Made by a program: the position numbers and the translations under genes. A stretch of DNA of 64,000 bases from Myxococcales bacterium (GTDB taxonomy: Bacteria; Myxococcota_A; Polyangia; Polyangiales; Houyiibacteriaceae). Below, one piece after another: positions 28,169-38,478 of this stretch. The DNA lies in the NCBI GenBank assembly GCA_029862185.1, contig JAOTXX010000004.1, positions 1-64,000 on the forward strand, given 5' to 3'. Under the pieces are notes generated by a model. It worked only from the letters and a program-made list of their open reading frames with translations, did not search any database and had not been told where the DNA came from. Within the stretch, counting starts at the first letter, position 1. Every line of letters begins with the position of its first letter.

Positions 28169-29104
28169 CTACTGCTCGACCGGGAACGCCCCGTTCCCCC
28201 ACTCGTTCCACGACCCGTCGTATAATCTCACGTCCTCGAAGCCGAGGGCGGTCAAGGTCAGCCAGGCGAACGATCCTCGCCAACCCGACACGCAGTAGCT
28301 CACCGTCGTTTCGGCCGGATCCATGCCTTCGTACAGGGCCGCGAGCTCGGCCTCAGACTTCAAAAAGCCGCTCTCGAGGTTCCTCGTCCAGTTCACGGTG
28401 CGGGCTGTTGGGATGTGGCCGCCGTCGTATTCGCCTTCGGAACGTGCATCGACGAGCTGAATCGAGGGCATCTCGTACGGCTCGTCGCCGAGCTGTGAGA
28501 GCACCCAGTCCCCGGTCACCCGAAGGTCTTCGTTGACGCCGACGATCGTGTACTCCGTCGACTCTGTGATCGGCGGGTCGGTGTCGAGCGCCCCTTGCGC
28601 CGCCACCCAGGCCGCGAAGCCGCCGTCGAGGTAACGAACATCGTCGTGACCGTAGTACCGAAGGGCCCAAACGATTCGGGACGGGTCGTACTCCGGCGCC
28701 TCGCCGTACACCACGGCGGTCACCTCATTGCGTAGCCCGGCCGCACGCAGCACTGGCTCTCCCTGCATCGGCGGCATCAACTGCGCCGTGATGCCTTCGA
28801 CGGTCGTCGCCAATTCGACGGGCTGCAGGTGAATCGCGCCAGGAATCCGCGAATCGTCGTAACCCGACTGGCGCGTGTCGATCAGCTGAACGTCGGGATC
28901 GCCGAGCCGCGCTTCGAGCCAGTCGGTGTCGACCACGAGCTCGGATTCCAGGGGGGCGCCGCCATCCGGAAGCCCCGCGTCCGGCTGGCCGCACTGCTCG
29001 GCTGGCAGCCCTTCACAGGCGCTCGACGCGGGGCTGCTCCCGCAGCCTAGAAGCGTCATCGGAAGCGCCATCACGAAAACTACACCAAGTCTTCTCGCAC
29101 GCAT
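28169..29104 (-). CDS. Lipoprotein with two rhodanese domains
   Basis: Lipobox LLGC; VDTDWLEARLGDPDVQLIDTRQSGYDDSRIPGAIHL; C-terminal domain YCVSGWRGS. Confidence 0.85.
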   Translation of the reverse strand: MRARRLGVVFVMALPMTLLGCGSSPASSACEGLPAEQCGQPDAGLPDGGAPLESELVVDTDWLEARLGDPDVQLIDTRQSGYDDSRIPGAIHLQPVELATTVEGITAQLMPPMQGEPVLRAAGLRNEVTAVVYGEAPEYDPSRIVWALRYYGHDDVRYLDGGFAAWVAAQGALDTDPPITESTEYTIVGVNEDLRVTGDWVLSQLGDEPYEMPSIQLVDARSEGEYDGGHIPTARTVNWTRNLESGFLKSEAELAALYEGMDPAETTVSYCVSGWRGSFAWLTLTALGFEDVRLYDGSWNEWGNGAFPVEQ

Positions 29105-29153
29105 CGCGCAACTCTACCCGAAAGGCCCGAAATGCGGTACGAGGCTTTCTGCG

Positions 29154-30098
29154 ATGTTCGACCCAACCAAGACCCTCGTCATTGCCAACCCGATGGCCCG
29201 GCACGGCTACGTGGGGGACAACTGGGCCGCGCTGAGCGCTCAGATCGTCGAGGTCCTAGGCCCGGTGAACCTCGAGCTCACCAAGTCGCGGGGCGATGGC
29301 CTGCAAATGGCAAAGCAGGCGATCGCCGACGGCGCCCGCACGATCATCTCGTTTGGCGGGGACGGCACCCACAGCGAGGTGGTCGACGGCATCATGCAAT
29401 CGGGGCTCAATCACCAGGTCACGCTCGGTATTCTTCACGCGGGCACGGGCGGCGACTTCCGGCGCATGATCCCGGGTGCTGAGGAGCTCGAAACCGGCTG
29501 CGCGGTCATTCGCGATGCGCCTGCAGTCCCCATCGACATTGGCTGGGTCCAGTACCAGCACGACGAAGGGCACCGCGAGGGGCGGTTCTTTCTGAACATC
29601 ACGTCCATGGGTATGGGAGGCCTCGTCGATCGGTTTGTCGGAGCGTCGAAATCAAAGAGCAGCGGCAAGGCCAAGTATTTCAAAGCCGTGCTCCGTGCGC
29701 AGATGAAGTACAAGCCCGCGCGGATCGGGCTGCGTATCGACGGCAAAGACGAGGGCGAGCACGAAATCAGCAACATCTGCGTTTGTAACGGTAGATGGGC
29801 GGGGGGCGGCATGATGTTTGCGCCGGAAGCCCGCGTCGCTGACGGCATGTTCGACATCGTGTTGATTCGCGCGACCTCGACGCTCCGTGGGCTTCCCGTG
29901 ATGGCAGGGCTCTATAAAGGAACCCACATTCGCTCTCCGATCGTGAGCACCTATCGCGGCAGGCACATCCAGGTCGAGATGCTCGCCAACACGGCCTGGA
30001 TGGACATCGACGGCGAGGCCCCAGGCATCGGACCGGCGGACTTCCGGATTCACGACCACGCGTTACGCGTGATCGGCATTGGCCGCGAGTTCGTCTGA
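29154..30098 (+). CDS. Diacylglycerol/lipid kinase family protein
   Basis: FGGDGTHSEVVDGIM and ILHAGTGGDFRRM motifs. Confidence 0.9.
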   Translation: MFDPTKTLVIANPMARHGYVGDNWAALSAQIVEVLGPVNLELTKSRGDGLQMAKQAIADGARTIISFGGDGTHSEVVDGIMQSGLNHQVTLGILHAGTGGDFRRMIPGAEELETGCAVIRDAPAVPIDIGWVQYQHDEGHREGRFFLNITSMGMGGLVDRFVGASKSKSSGKAKYFKAVLRAQMKYKPARIGLRIDGKDEGEHEISNICVCNGRWAGGGMMFAPEARVADGMFDIVLIRATSTLRGLPVMAGLYKGTHIRSPIVSTYRGRHIQVEMLANTAWMDIDGEAPGIGPADFRIHDHALRVIGIGREFV

Positions 30099-30100
30099 GC

Positions 30101-30928
30101 TCAATCGCCTACGGTGCGTTCGCGGCGAAACAAGCGCACTGCGATTCGGCCGACCCCGAAGGAGGTTTTCGGCGCGTAGCGGTGAAGGCGCCAGAGCGCC
30201 TGAACGGTCGGGGTGAGGACGATGTAGAATCGATTTCGATCGACGCCGCGAAGAATCTGTCGGGCCGCTCTTCGAGTCGGTATCGGCTTCCCGGGCCAGA
30301 GCTTCCTCAGGGCCTGCGAGTCGAGCTTGACGTATTTGGTCGAGTCGAGGATCGGCGAATCGACCAGCCCCGGACAGGCCACACTCACCTTCACGCCGAA
30401 GGTCGCGGCCTCGATGCGCAAGGTCGACGACAATCCAACCACGGCGTGCTTGGTTGCGGCGTAGGCACCTTCCGCCGCAGCGGGGATCAGGCCCGCTGCG
30501 GAGGCCGTGTTGATGATGTGGCCGAAGCCCTGCTCGCACATGATCGGATAGGCCGCGTGCACGCCGTGCACCACGCCACGCAGGTTCACATCGATCAGAA
30601 GATCCCAATCCTCTAGACTGGTGTCACGAAGCTCGGCGCAGACGTTTACGCCGGCGTTGTTGAAGATGTAGTCGATGCGGCCGAGCTCCCGGTGTGCGCC
30701 TTGGACGAGTGCTCGTACCTGAGCCGCGTCTCGAACGTCCACCGTCTTCGCATCGAGCTGCGCCCCGGCGGCCCGAAGCTCGGCCGCTGTCTTTTGGATC
30801 AGCTCGGAGTTGATATCAAGCAGCACCAGGTAGCAGCCACGCGCCGCCAATTCCTCGGCTAGGGCTTTCCCGATGCCACTCGCGCCGCCGGTGATGATCG
30901 CGACCTTCCCTGCCAAGTCATTTGCCAT
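30101..30928 (-). CDS. Short-chain dehydrogenase/reductase
   Basis: ITGGASGIGKALAEEL, NNAGVN, YAATKHAVVG. Confidence 0.9.
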   Translation of the reverse strand: MANDLAGKVAIITGGASGIGKALAEELAARGCYLVLLDINSELIQKTAAELRAAGAQLDAKTVDVRDAAQVRALVQGAHRELGRIDYIFNNAGVNVCAELRDTSLEDWDLLIDVNLRGVVHGVHAAYPIMCEQGFGHIINTASAAGLIPAAAEGAYAATKHAVVGLSSTLRIEAATFGVKVSVACPGLVDSPILDSTKYVKLDSQALRKLWPGKPIPTRRAARQILRGVDRNRFYIVLTPTVQALWRLHRYAPKTSFGVGRIAVRLFRRERTVGD

Positions 30929-31024
30929 GCTTCGGTTCCCTTCGCGGCCGCACGATGGCCACAAAAGCGCTTAGCGACAAGTGTTGCGCGCCCGTTGCGA
31001 AAAGAGCGCTATGCTGCTCCCTCG

Positions 31025-31816
31025 ATGCCTCGCCCTTTTTTCGGCCCGACGACACCGATTCCATTTGCACATCGGGGAGGTGCCAAGCGCTGGCCGGAAA
31101 ACACGGTACTCGCGTTTCGGAATTCCGCCGAGCTCGGGTACCGGCACATCGAAACCGACCTCCATGAAACCTCGGACGGCCGCTTCGTGTGCTTCCACGA
31201 CTCGACGCTCGAACGAACGACCAACGGCCGCGGAAACCTTCGGGACCACACGCTTGCCGAGCTTCAACACCTCGATGCCGGGTACCACTTCATCGAAAAC
31301 GGAAGCTACGCGTTTCGACATGCAGGCCTCCGCATTCCGACCCTCGAAGAGGCGCTCGAGGCTGATCCGACACTCCGCTACAATCTGGAGATCAAGCCCA
31401 ATGACCCGTCCTTGGCAGGGCGGCTCTGGGAGCTCATCCAGCACCACGGCCTTCACGACCGGGTCCTCGTAGCGTCGGAGCACGACGAGGTGACCGCGGC
31501 ATTTCGCAAGCATAGCCGGGGCCGAGTGGCCACTTCGGCGGGCCGAAAGGCCGCGCTTCACTTCTGGGCGCATGCCTTGATGGGGCTTTCCAGGCACGCG
31601 GTGTATGCGTTTGACGCGCTGCAGATTCCTACGACCTTCCGGGGGATGAACGTCATTACCCCGCGATTCATCCAGGCTGCCCACCGTCACGGGGTTCAAA
31701 TCCACGTCTGGACGATCGACGACCCCGCACAGATGCAATGGCTGGCCGCATCCGGAGTGGACGGGATCATGACCGACTTCCCCGACGTCCTTCTCGAGGT
31801 TTTGGCCAAGCACTAG
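31025..31816 (+). CDS. Glycerophosphodiester phosphodiesterase
   Basis: FAHRGGAKRWPENTVLAFRNSAELGYRHIETDLHETSDG, HDSTLERTTNG. Confidence 0.92.
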   Translation: MPRPFFGPTTPIPFAHRGGAKRWPENTVLAFRNSAELGYRHIETDLHETSDGRFVCFHDSTLERTTNGRGNLRDHTLAELQHLDAGYHFIENGSYAFRHAGLRIPTLEEALEADPTLRYNLEIKPNDPSLAGRLWELIQHHGLHDRVLVASEHDEVTAAFRKHSRGRVATSAGRKAALHFWAHALMGLSRHAVYAFDALQIPTTFRGMNVITPRFIQAAHRHGVQIHVWTIDDPAQMQWLAASGVDGIMTDFPDVLLEVLAKH

Positions 31817-31854
31817 CGCGCGAAAGCGACCTGTGTTGTCATGCAAGCGACGCC

Positions 31855-32781
31855 ATGAAGCAACCGATGCTCCTCTTCGCGACCGAACGCTACCAAGAGC
31901 TCTGCGAGGACATTTCGGGCGCAGGCGACTTCGACCTGGGCGTCGTGGAACGCAAGGTCTTCCCGGACGAGGAGCGATACCGCCGCCTCGAAACCGATTG
32001 CGCCCTTCGCGACGTGGCGGTCGTCGGCGGGACGGTCGACGACGTCGACATGCTCGAAATCTACGACCTCGCATGCGGCCTGGTTCACCTCGGGGTCCAC
32101 ACCCTCACCCTCGTGCTTCCCTGGTTCGGCTATCAAACGATGGAGCGCGCTTCGAGGTACGGTGAGATTGTGGCCGCGAAAAACCGTGCCCGGCTGATCT
32201 CTTCGATCCCGAGCGCCGGCTCCGGCAACCGCGTGGTTCTGATCGACCTGCACTCCGAAGGCATCCCGCAGTATTTCTCGGGCGACATTCGTCCGGTTCA
32301 TCTGCAAGCACGCTCCGTCGTGCTCCAAGCGATTCGAGACTTCGGTGGCGAGGATTTCGTCCTCGGCGCAACCGACGCCGGCCGAGCCAAATGGGTCGAG
32401 AGCCTCGCCAACGATCTGCTGGTCGACGCCGCCTTCGTCTTCAAACGCCGCCTCTCGGACACCCAAACCGAGATCACGGCCCTAGCCGCCGACGTCGAAG
32501 ACCGTCCCGTGGTCATCTACGACGACATGATCCGTACCGGGGGCTCCCTCATCTCTGCTGCCAACGCCTATCGAGAAGCCGGCGCTAGCGAGGTCTACGC
32601 GGTGTGCACCCACGGCGTATTCGCCCAGGAATCGCTCGAGCGGATTCAAGACAGCGGAGCGCTCGCGGGCATCGCATGCACGAATACGAGGCCACACGTC
32701 CAGGATCTCGCCGACGGAGACTTTTTGAGGGTCTATTCGGTGGCGGATTTGATCGCGCAGTTTTTGTCGGACAGCGTGTAG
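31855..32781 (+). CDS. Ribose-phosphate pyrophosphokinase (PRPP synthetase family)
   Basis: WFGYQTMERASRYGEIVAAKNRARLI, IDLHSEGIPQYFSGDIRPVHL, VVIYDDMIRTGGSLISAANAYREAGA. Confidence 0.9.
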   Translation: MKQPMLLFATERYQELCEDISGAGDFDLGVVERKVFPDEERYRRLETDCALRDVAVVGGTVDDVDMLEIYDLACGLVHLGVHTLTLVLPWFGYQTMERASRYGEIVAAKNRARLISSIPSAGSGNRVVLIDLHSEGIPQYFSGDIRPVHLQARSVVLQAIRDFGGEDFVLGATDAGRAKWVESLANDLLVDAAFVFKRRLSDTQTEITALAADVEDRPVVIYDDMIRTGGSLISAANAYREAGASEVYAVCTHGVFAQESLERIQDSGALAGIACTNTRPHVQDLADGDFLRVYSVADLIAQFLSDSV

Positions 32782-32783
32782 CG

Positions 32784-32866
32784 CTGGCGCTGAGGATGGC
32801 GCTGAGGCTGAGGCTGGCGCTGGCACTGGCGCTGGCACTGGCACTGGCACTGGCACTGGCACTGGG
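32784..32866. repeat. Hexanucleotide tandem repeat tract (CTGGCA/CTGGCG/CTGAGG variants)
   Basis: gctggcgctgaggatggcgctgaggctgaggctggcgctggcactggcgctggcactggcactggcactgg. Confidence 0.92.
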
Positions 32867-32915
32867 GCTACCGCGGATGTGGTGGGGGGTGGTTGATTTG
32901 CGTAGGGCCTGGTCA

Positions 32916-33337
32916 GGTTTAATTACACCGCCCGCCCACCCCCACCCGTAGTCCTCCCTGGCGCGGCATTCGCTTTGCTTTGCCTTGCCGGCGCATTCGC
33001 GCCGGGCTTCGCCCTTTGGGCTCGCGCTGCCGCCAGCTGTCTTGTGGGGGTGTTCTGATGCCGCTCTCTTACACAACTGGATATGAATGGAGGGGCGCGG
33101 ACAAAGGCGCGATGTGGGGCGGAGTCGACGTCCGAAGTGCCAATCTGCAAGACAGCAGCCAACCCAGATTGGCGCGCCGGTCGAGGCGAGGCTTGCCTGG
33201 TCCCCGCCCTCAAGTCCGACCGACCAGATTTGCAAGCCGAGCCGTTCGATGGAGCCCTGCGTCGCGCCTTTGTCCGCGCCCCGCTATGAAGCCGCGCCAG
33301 GGAGGATTACGGGTGGGCGGGCGGTGTAACAAAAACC
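32916..33337. repeat. Dispersed noncoding element copy 2 with about 50-bp terminal inverted repeats
   Basis: ggtttaattacaccgcccgcccacccccacccgtagtcctccctggcgcggc at left, inverted degenerate copy at 33291-33337; core aligns to reverse complement of 54993-55343. Confidence 0.85.
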
Positions 33338-33353
33338 GACGCTGACACCTACC

Positions 33354-33755
33354 CTACTCGCCCCGCCCCACGAGCGTCCTCACATGCGCAACCAGCTCCC
33401 CGATCTGCTCGGGCGTCAGCAAGTCCCCAAACGCCGGCATCATCGGTGGATTGCCGCGGGTGATGAGTTGGGCGATCCTTGCGTCGTCGATGCCTTCTTG
33501 CCAGGCCGCGCTCGCGAAGCTCAGCTTGACCTGAGGGCCGCCGCGCCCGTCGGTGCCGTGACAGCGCGCGCAGTTGCGCTGCCACAAGAGCTCGCCGACC
33601 GTGAGGTCGGGGCGTTCTTGCTGCGGCACGCGATTGCGATCGACCAGATTGTCCGGCACGTGCGCGTGGTCCTCGGGGGTCCAGACGCGAAGGTTTTCTG
33701 GTTCGCTCGAACAGGCCGCCACAAACAGGCAGGCCACCATAATCCTGATCAACAC
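33354..33755 (-). CDS. Cytochrome c family lipoprotein
   Basis: Lipobox FVAAC; CARCH heme motif; MMPAFGDLLTPEQIGELVAHVR. Confidence 0.9.
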   Translation of the reverse strand: MLIRIMVACLFVAACSSEPENLRVWTPEDHAHVPDNLVDRNRVPQQERPDLTVGELLWQRNCARCHGTDGRGGPQVKLSFASAAWQEGIDDARIAQLITRGNPPMMPAFGDLLTPEQIGELVAHVRTLVGRGE

Positions 33756-33770
33756 GGAACCCCCCGTAGC

Positions 33771-34844
33771 CTATCCGCCGATGAGGCTCATCCCGACGCG
33801 TTCGTGCTCGTGCTCTTCGGGCTCTAAAAAATGATGACCGCGGTCCTTGCCGGTGAGCGACCAGACCATCGCCCAGGCGAGGTCGATGTCGCTGCCGCCG
33901 GCGCGCATGATGTTGCGCAGGCTAATCGCCCGACGCGAGGCCAGGCAGGCACGAATGTCGCCCCGGGCCGTGACCCGGACGCGATTGCAGGTGTCGCAGA
34001 ACTCATTGCTGATGGGCGTGATGAAGCCCACCCGATGACCGGAGCCGTCGGCTGCGGTCATGTAACGCGCGGGCCCCTGGCCTTCAATTCCCTGCGGAGC
34101 CTCTTGCGATACGCATTCTCCGAGGACTTCGAGGACATCGGCGGCGTTCATTCGCATGTCTTGCGGAAGCTTGGCGCCCTCCCCGAGCGGCATGAGCTCG
34201 ATGAAACGCGGCGCAACGCCGAGCGACCAGGCAAAATCGACGATCCGTTGGAGCTCGTCGTCATTGCGGCCCCGAAGCGGCACGGTGTTGAGCTTCACGT
34301 CGAGCCCGACGTCGATGGCAGCGTGAATGCCGGCCAGCACTCGCCCCAGGTCGCCACCCCGGGTGAGCTCGGCAAACCTGGCGGCGTCCAGCGTATCGAT
34401 CGACACGTTGACACCGAATAGCCCCGCATCGCGCAGCGGCCGCGCCAGCTCGGAGAGCCGGGTCGCGTTCGTCGTCATCACGAGTTGTTCGACGTCGGTG
34501 CGCCGATGCACCAGCTCCACCAGCCGAACGATATCTTTTCGCACCAAGGGCTCCCCGCCGGTAAATCGCACCCGCCGAATGCCCGCCAGCGCAAAGACCG
34601 ACACCAGCCGCGCCGCTTCTTCGAACGTCAGCAGGTCGCGCCGAATCGCATGCTCATCCTCCCCGCTCGGGGGCATGCAGTAGACGCATGCAAGATCGCA
34701 GCGGTCGGTCACGCTCAGGCGCAGATAGGTGTACCGCCGCCCACGCGAGTCGCGCAGAAGCGGGATCGCGTCGAAATCGTCGGGCCGAACGGGCCAGTCT
34801 TCGTAGACTGCCGAGCGACTCTGCACGAGAGGGAGTCGGTGCAC
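33771..34844 (-). CDS. moaA: GTP 3',8-cyclase MoaA
   Basis: LRLSVTDRCDLACVYCMPP, FTGGEPLVRKDI, C-terminal cysteines FCDTCNRVR, terminal GG. Confidence 0.93.
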   Translation of the reverse strand: MHRLPLVQSRSAVYEDWPVRPDDFDAIPLLRDSRGRRYTYLRLSVTDRCDLACVYCMPPSGEDEHAIRRDLLTFEEAARLVSVFALAGIRRVRFTGGEPLVRKDIVRLVELVHRRTDVEQLVMTTNATRLSELARPLRDAGLFGVNVSIDTLDAARFAELTRGGDLGRVLAGIHAAIDVGLDVKLNTVPLRGRNDDELQRIVDFAWSLGVAPRFIELMPLGEGAKLPQDMRMNAADVLEVLGECVSQEAPQGIEGQGPARYMTAADGSGHRVGFITPISNEFCDTCNRVRVTARGDIRACLASRRAISLRNIMRAGGSDIDLAWAMVWSLTGKDRGHHFLEPEEHEHERVGMSLIGG

Positions 34845-34966
34845 CGGCTGAGTCTAGGGGCCGGCGCGTTCCGGTCAACGCTCGGACGCGTGCTTGACAT
34901 CACCTGAGCAGGGAATCAGGCTCACGCCTTCCACTGAATCACGGTTCATTTTCAGGAGCTCAGCGC

Positions 34967-36259
34967 ATGGAATCTAACGGAAACCGCGTGGCAATCGTTG
35001 CCGGACTGCGGACGCCCTTCGCGAAACAATGGTCGGCCTACCGCGAGGTCAGCGCACTCGACCTTGCGAACATCGTCGTGGCGGAGCTGCTGCAGCGGCT
35101 CGAGCTCGACCCGACCGAAATCCAGCAGGTCGTTTACGGACAGGTCGTGCCTTCGGTGGAAGCGCCAAACATCGCCCGCGAGATCGTCCTGGCGACGGGC
35201 ATGCCGAAGAGTATCGAGGCCTACAGCGTCTCGAGAGCCTGCGCGACGAGTTATCAGTCGACCGTCAACGTCGCCGAGGCGATCATGGCCGGCGCGATCG
35301 ACACCGGCTTGGCGGGCGGCGCGGACAGCGCGAGCAACGTACCGATAACCGTGTCGAAGCGCCTCGCCGAAGCGCTCATGGCAGCGACCAAGGCGCGGAG
35401 CATCGGTGAGCGAGCTCAGATTTTCGCGGGGTTGCGTCCGCGGGACCTCGTACCGGTGGCTCCGGCCATCGCCGAGTACTCCACCGGACTTTCGATGGGC
35501 GAGAGCGCCGAGAAGATGGCGAAGGAAAACCACATCGCCCGCGAAGCCCAAGACGAGTTCGCGCTTCGAAGCCACACGCTGGCCGCCGCGGCCTGGGAGG
35601 AGGGCAAGTTCGACGCGGAGGTGATGGAGGTCTTCGTACCCAACCGCTTTGATCAGACCATTCGCAAGGACAACCTAGTTCGGGAGGGCGGTACGATCGA
35701 AGACTACGCCAAGCTCAAGCCTGCCTTCGACCGCACACACGGCACCGTCACCGCAGGCACGAGCTCGCCGCTCACCGACGGCGCGAGCGCGCTCCTGCTG
35801 ATGCGTGAAGACAAGGCCAAGGCGCACGGCTTCGATGTCCTCGGCTTCATTCGAAGCTACGCGTTTGCCGCGCTCGACCCGGCCGGCCAGCTTCTGATGG
35901 GTCCCTCCTATGCAACACCCATCGCCCTCGACCGGGCCGGCATCAAGCTGTCCGACCTCGATCTGGTCGATATGCACGAGGCGTTCGCTGCGCAGATCCT
36001 CTCGAACACGCAGGCGTTCGAGTCTAAGGAATGGGCAGAAGAGAACATCGGTCGCTCCGAGAAGATCGGCGACATCGATTGGGACAAGTTCAACGTGACG
36101 GGCGGCTCGATTTCGATCGGCCATCCGTTCGCCGCCACGGGCGCGCGTCAAATCACACAGACCCTCCGCGAGCTCAGGCGGCGGGGCGGCAATCTTGCTC
36201 TTTGCACCGCGTGCGCGGCAGGTGGTTTGGGCGCCGCCATGGTCTTGGAGGCAGAGTAA
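34967..36259 (+). CDS. fadI: Acetyl-CoA C-acyltransferase (beta-ketothiolase)
   Basis: [51 protein letters not shown]; followed directly by fadJ-like gene. Confidence 0.9.
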   Translation: MESNGNRVAIVAGLRTPFAKQWSAYREVSALDLANIVVAELLQRLELDPTEIQQVVYGQVVPSVEAPNIAREIVLATGMPKSIEAYSVSRACATSYQSTVNVAEAIMAGAIDTGLAGGADSASNVPITVSKRLAEALMAATKARSIGERAQIFAGLRPRDLVPVAPAIAEYSTGLSMGESAEKMAKENHIAREAQDEFALRSHTLAAAAWEEGKFDAEVMEVFVPNRFDQTIRKDNLVREGGTIEDYAKLKPAFDRTHGTVTAGTSSPLTDGASALLLMREDKAKAHGFDVLGFIRSYAFAALDPAGQLLMGPSYATPIALDRAGIKLSDLDLVDMHEAFAAQILSNTQAFESKEWAEENIGRSEKIGDIDWDKFNVTGGSISIGHPFAATGARQITQTLRELRRRGGNLALCTACAAGGLGAAMVLEAE

Positions 36260-38478
36260 TGGCGAACGAAGGACTCAGCATCGAGAAGCGCGACGACGGC
36301 GTAGCCATCGTTCGCATGGATATCCCGGGCGAAGCGATGAACACGCTCAAGAGTGACTTCATCGACACCTTCACCGAAGCGTTCAGCTCCATCGAGAACG
36401 ACCCGGACATCAAGGCGGTCGTCTTCACGTCCGGCAAGAAAGACAGCTTCATCGCAGGCGCCGATATCACGATGCTCGAAGCCGTGACCAGCGCCGAAGA
36501 AGGCGAGCGGGTCTCCCGCGAGGGCCACAAGGTGATGAACCGGATCGAGAACTGTCCGAAGCCCGTCGTCGCGGCCATCCATGGCGTCGCGCTCGGTGGC
36601 GGCCTCGAAGTCGCCCTGGCCTGTCACGCCCGCGTGGCGACCGACAGCAAGAAGACCCAGCTCGGCCTTCCGGAGGCCCAGCTCGGCCTTCTTCCCGGCG
36701 GGGGCGGAACCCAGCGACTTCCTCGGCAAATCGGAGTGCAGGCTGCGCTCGACATGATGCTGACCGGCAAGAATGTCGACGCGAAGAAGGCGCTCAAGCT
36801 CGGACTGGTCGACGAGGTGGTTCCCCCATCGATCCTTCTCGAAACCGCTGCGGCTCTGGCGCTCTCACGGGTCGGCTATGTTCCCCATCGGGAGAGCTTC
36901 ATCGAGCACCTCCGCGACAAGGACGCCGTGACGGAGTTCGCGCTTTCGAAGAACCCCGTCGGGCGCAAAATCCTTTTCGACCAGGCTCGAAAGCAGTTGC
37001 ACAAGCAAACTCGAGGCAACTACCCCGCCCAAGATTTGATCATCGACATCGTGAAGACCGGCCTCGAAGACGGCTTCGAAGCAGGACTCGCCGCCGAGGC
37101 GCGCGGCTTCGGTCGTCTGCTTACCACACCGGAAGCGGCGAACCTGATGAGCCTATTTTTCGCGACCACCGCGCTGAAGAAAGACTCGGGCGTGGACGAC
37201 CCCGACGTCAAGCCTCGCGAGGTTAAGAGAGTCGGTATGCTGGGAGCCGGACTGATGGGCGCCGGCATCGCCTACGTCACAACCGCGGTCGCCAAGGTTC
37301 CAGTGCGTCTCAAGGACAGGGACGCCGACGGTGTGATGGCAGGCCTTCGCTACATTCGCGGCATCATCGAAGGACGCGTCAAGCGCAAGCGGCTCAGCAA
37401 ACGGCAGGCCGACGCGCTCATGCTGCAGACAACCGGGACGACGGGCTACGAAGGCTTCCAGGACATCGACGTCGTGATCGAGGCGGTTTTCGAGGACCTT
37501 TCGCTCAAAGAGCGAATGGTCCGCGAGGTCGAGGAGGCGGGCCGGGACGACGTGATTTTAGCGTCGAACACGTCCTCGCTACCAATCACGATGATCGCCG
37601 CGGCGAGCAAGCACCCCGAGACCGTCATCGGGATGCACTACTTCTCGCCGGTCCACAAAATGCCGCTGCTCGAGATCATCGTCACCGACAAGACCGCCGA
37701 CTGGGTCACCGCGACCTGCGTCAAGCTCGGAAAGAAACAGGGCAAGCACGTGATTGTCGTGAAGGACGGCGTTGGTTTCTACACGAGCCGAGTGCTCGCG
37801 CCGATGATGAACGAAGCCGCGCATCTGGTCGCCGAAGGTGTTCCCATCGAAAAGATCGACACGGCCATGCTCGACTGGGGCTTTCCGGTCGGCCCGATCA
37901 AGCTGACGGACGAAGTCGGCATCGATGTCGGTGCCAAAGTCGGCAAGATCATGCGCGAGGCTTTCGGCGAGCGCATGGGTGCGCCCGAAGGCATGAAGAA
38001 GTTGATCGACGACGAGCGCTACGGCCGCAAAAACGGCCGCGGATTCTATCTCTACGGCGACAAGAAGAAGGGCGTCGACGAGTCGGTTTACGGGGTGCTG
38101 GGGGTCACGCCCAACAACAAGAGCATCTCGGACGAAGACATCGCCTGGCGTTGCGCGCTACAGTTCGTGAACGAAGCCTGTCGCTGCTTTGGCGACGGCA
38201 TTCTGCGGAGTGCTCGCGACGGTGACATCGGCGCGGTGTTTGGGCTCGGCTTCCCCCCATTCCGAGGCGGCCCCTTCCGTTTCGTCGACCAGGTCGGCGC
38301 AAAGGAAGTTCTCGGGCGCCTGCGCGAGCTGGAAAAGCAGCTCGGCTCTCGGTTCTCGCCCGCACCGGTGCTCGAAGAGATCGCCCGAAGCGGCCAGACC
38401 TTCCATGGTTCAGACCCGGTTCAGCCTGGTCAGTCGCGCGGAAACCGTGCTCAGAGCTCACCCAGGGTTACCGCGTAA
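36259..38478 (+). CDS. fadJ: Fatty acid oxidation complex alpha subunit (enoyl-CoA hydratase/3-hydroxyacyl-CoA dehydrogenase)
   Basis: IAGADITMLEAVTSAEEGERVSREGHKV, LPGGGGTQRLPR, GAGLMGAGIAYV, GMHYFSPVHKMPLLEII. Confidence 0.92.
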   Translation: MANEGLSIEKRDDGVAIVRMDIPGEAMNTLKSDFIDTFTEAFSSIENDPDIKAVVFTSGKKDSFIAGADITMLEAVTSAEEGERVSREGHKVMNRIENCPKPVVAAIHGVALGGGLEVALACHARVATDSKKTQLGLPEAQLGLLPGGGGTQRLPRQIGVQAALDMMLTGKNVDAKKALKLGLVDEVVPPSILLETAAALALSRVGYVPHRESFIEHLRDKDAVTEFALSKNPVGRKILFDQARKQLHKQTRGNYPAQDLIIDIVKTGLEDGFEAGLAAEARGFGRLLTTPEAANLMSLFFATTALKKDSGVDDPDVKPREVKRVGMLGAGLMGAGIAYVTTAVAKVPVRLKDRDADGVMAGLRYIRGIIEGRVKRKRLSKRQADALMLQTTGTTGYEGFQDIDVVIEAVFEDLSLKERMVREVEEAGRDDVILASNTSSLPITMIAAASKHPETVIGMHYFSPVHKMPLLEIIVTDKTADWVTATCVKLGKKQGKHVIVVKDGVGFYTSRVLAPMMNEAAHLVAEGVPIEKIDTAMLDWGFPVGPIKLTDEVGIDVGAKVGKIMREAFGERMGAPEGMKKLIDDERYGRKNGRGFYLYGDKKKGVDESVYGVLGVTPNNKSISDEDIAWRCALQFVNEACRCFGDGILRSARDGDIGAVFGLGFPPFRGGPFRFVDQVGAKEVLGRLRELEKQLGSRFSPAPVLEEIARSGQTFHGSDPVQPGQSRGNRAQSSPRVTA

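Noticed and set aside
33083-33289. Conserved small ORF in the dispersed element
   Set aside because: Copy-to-copy substitutions are not biased to third codon positions, so protein coding is not supported
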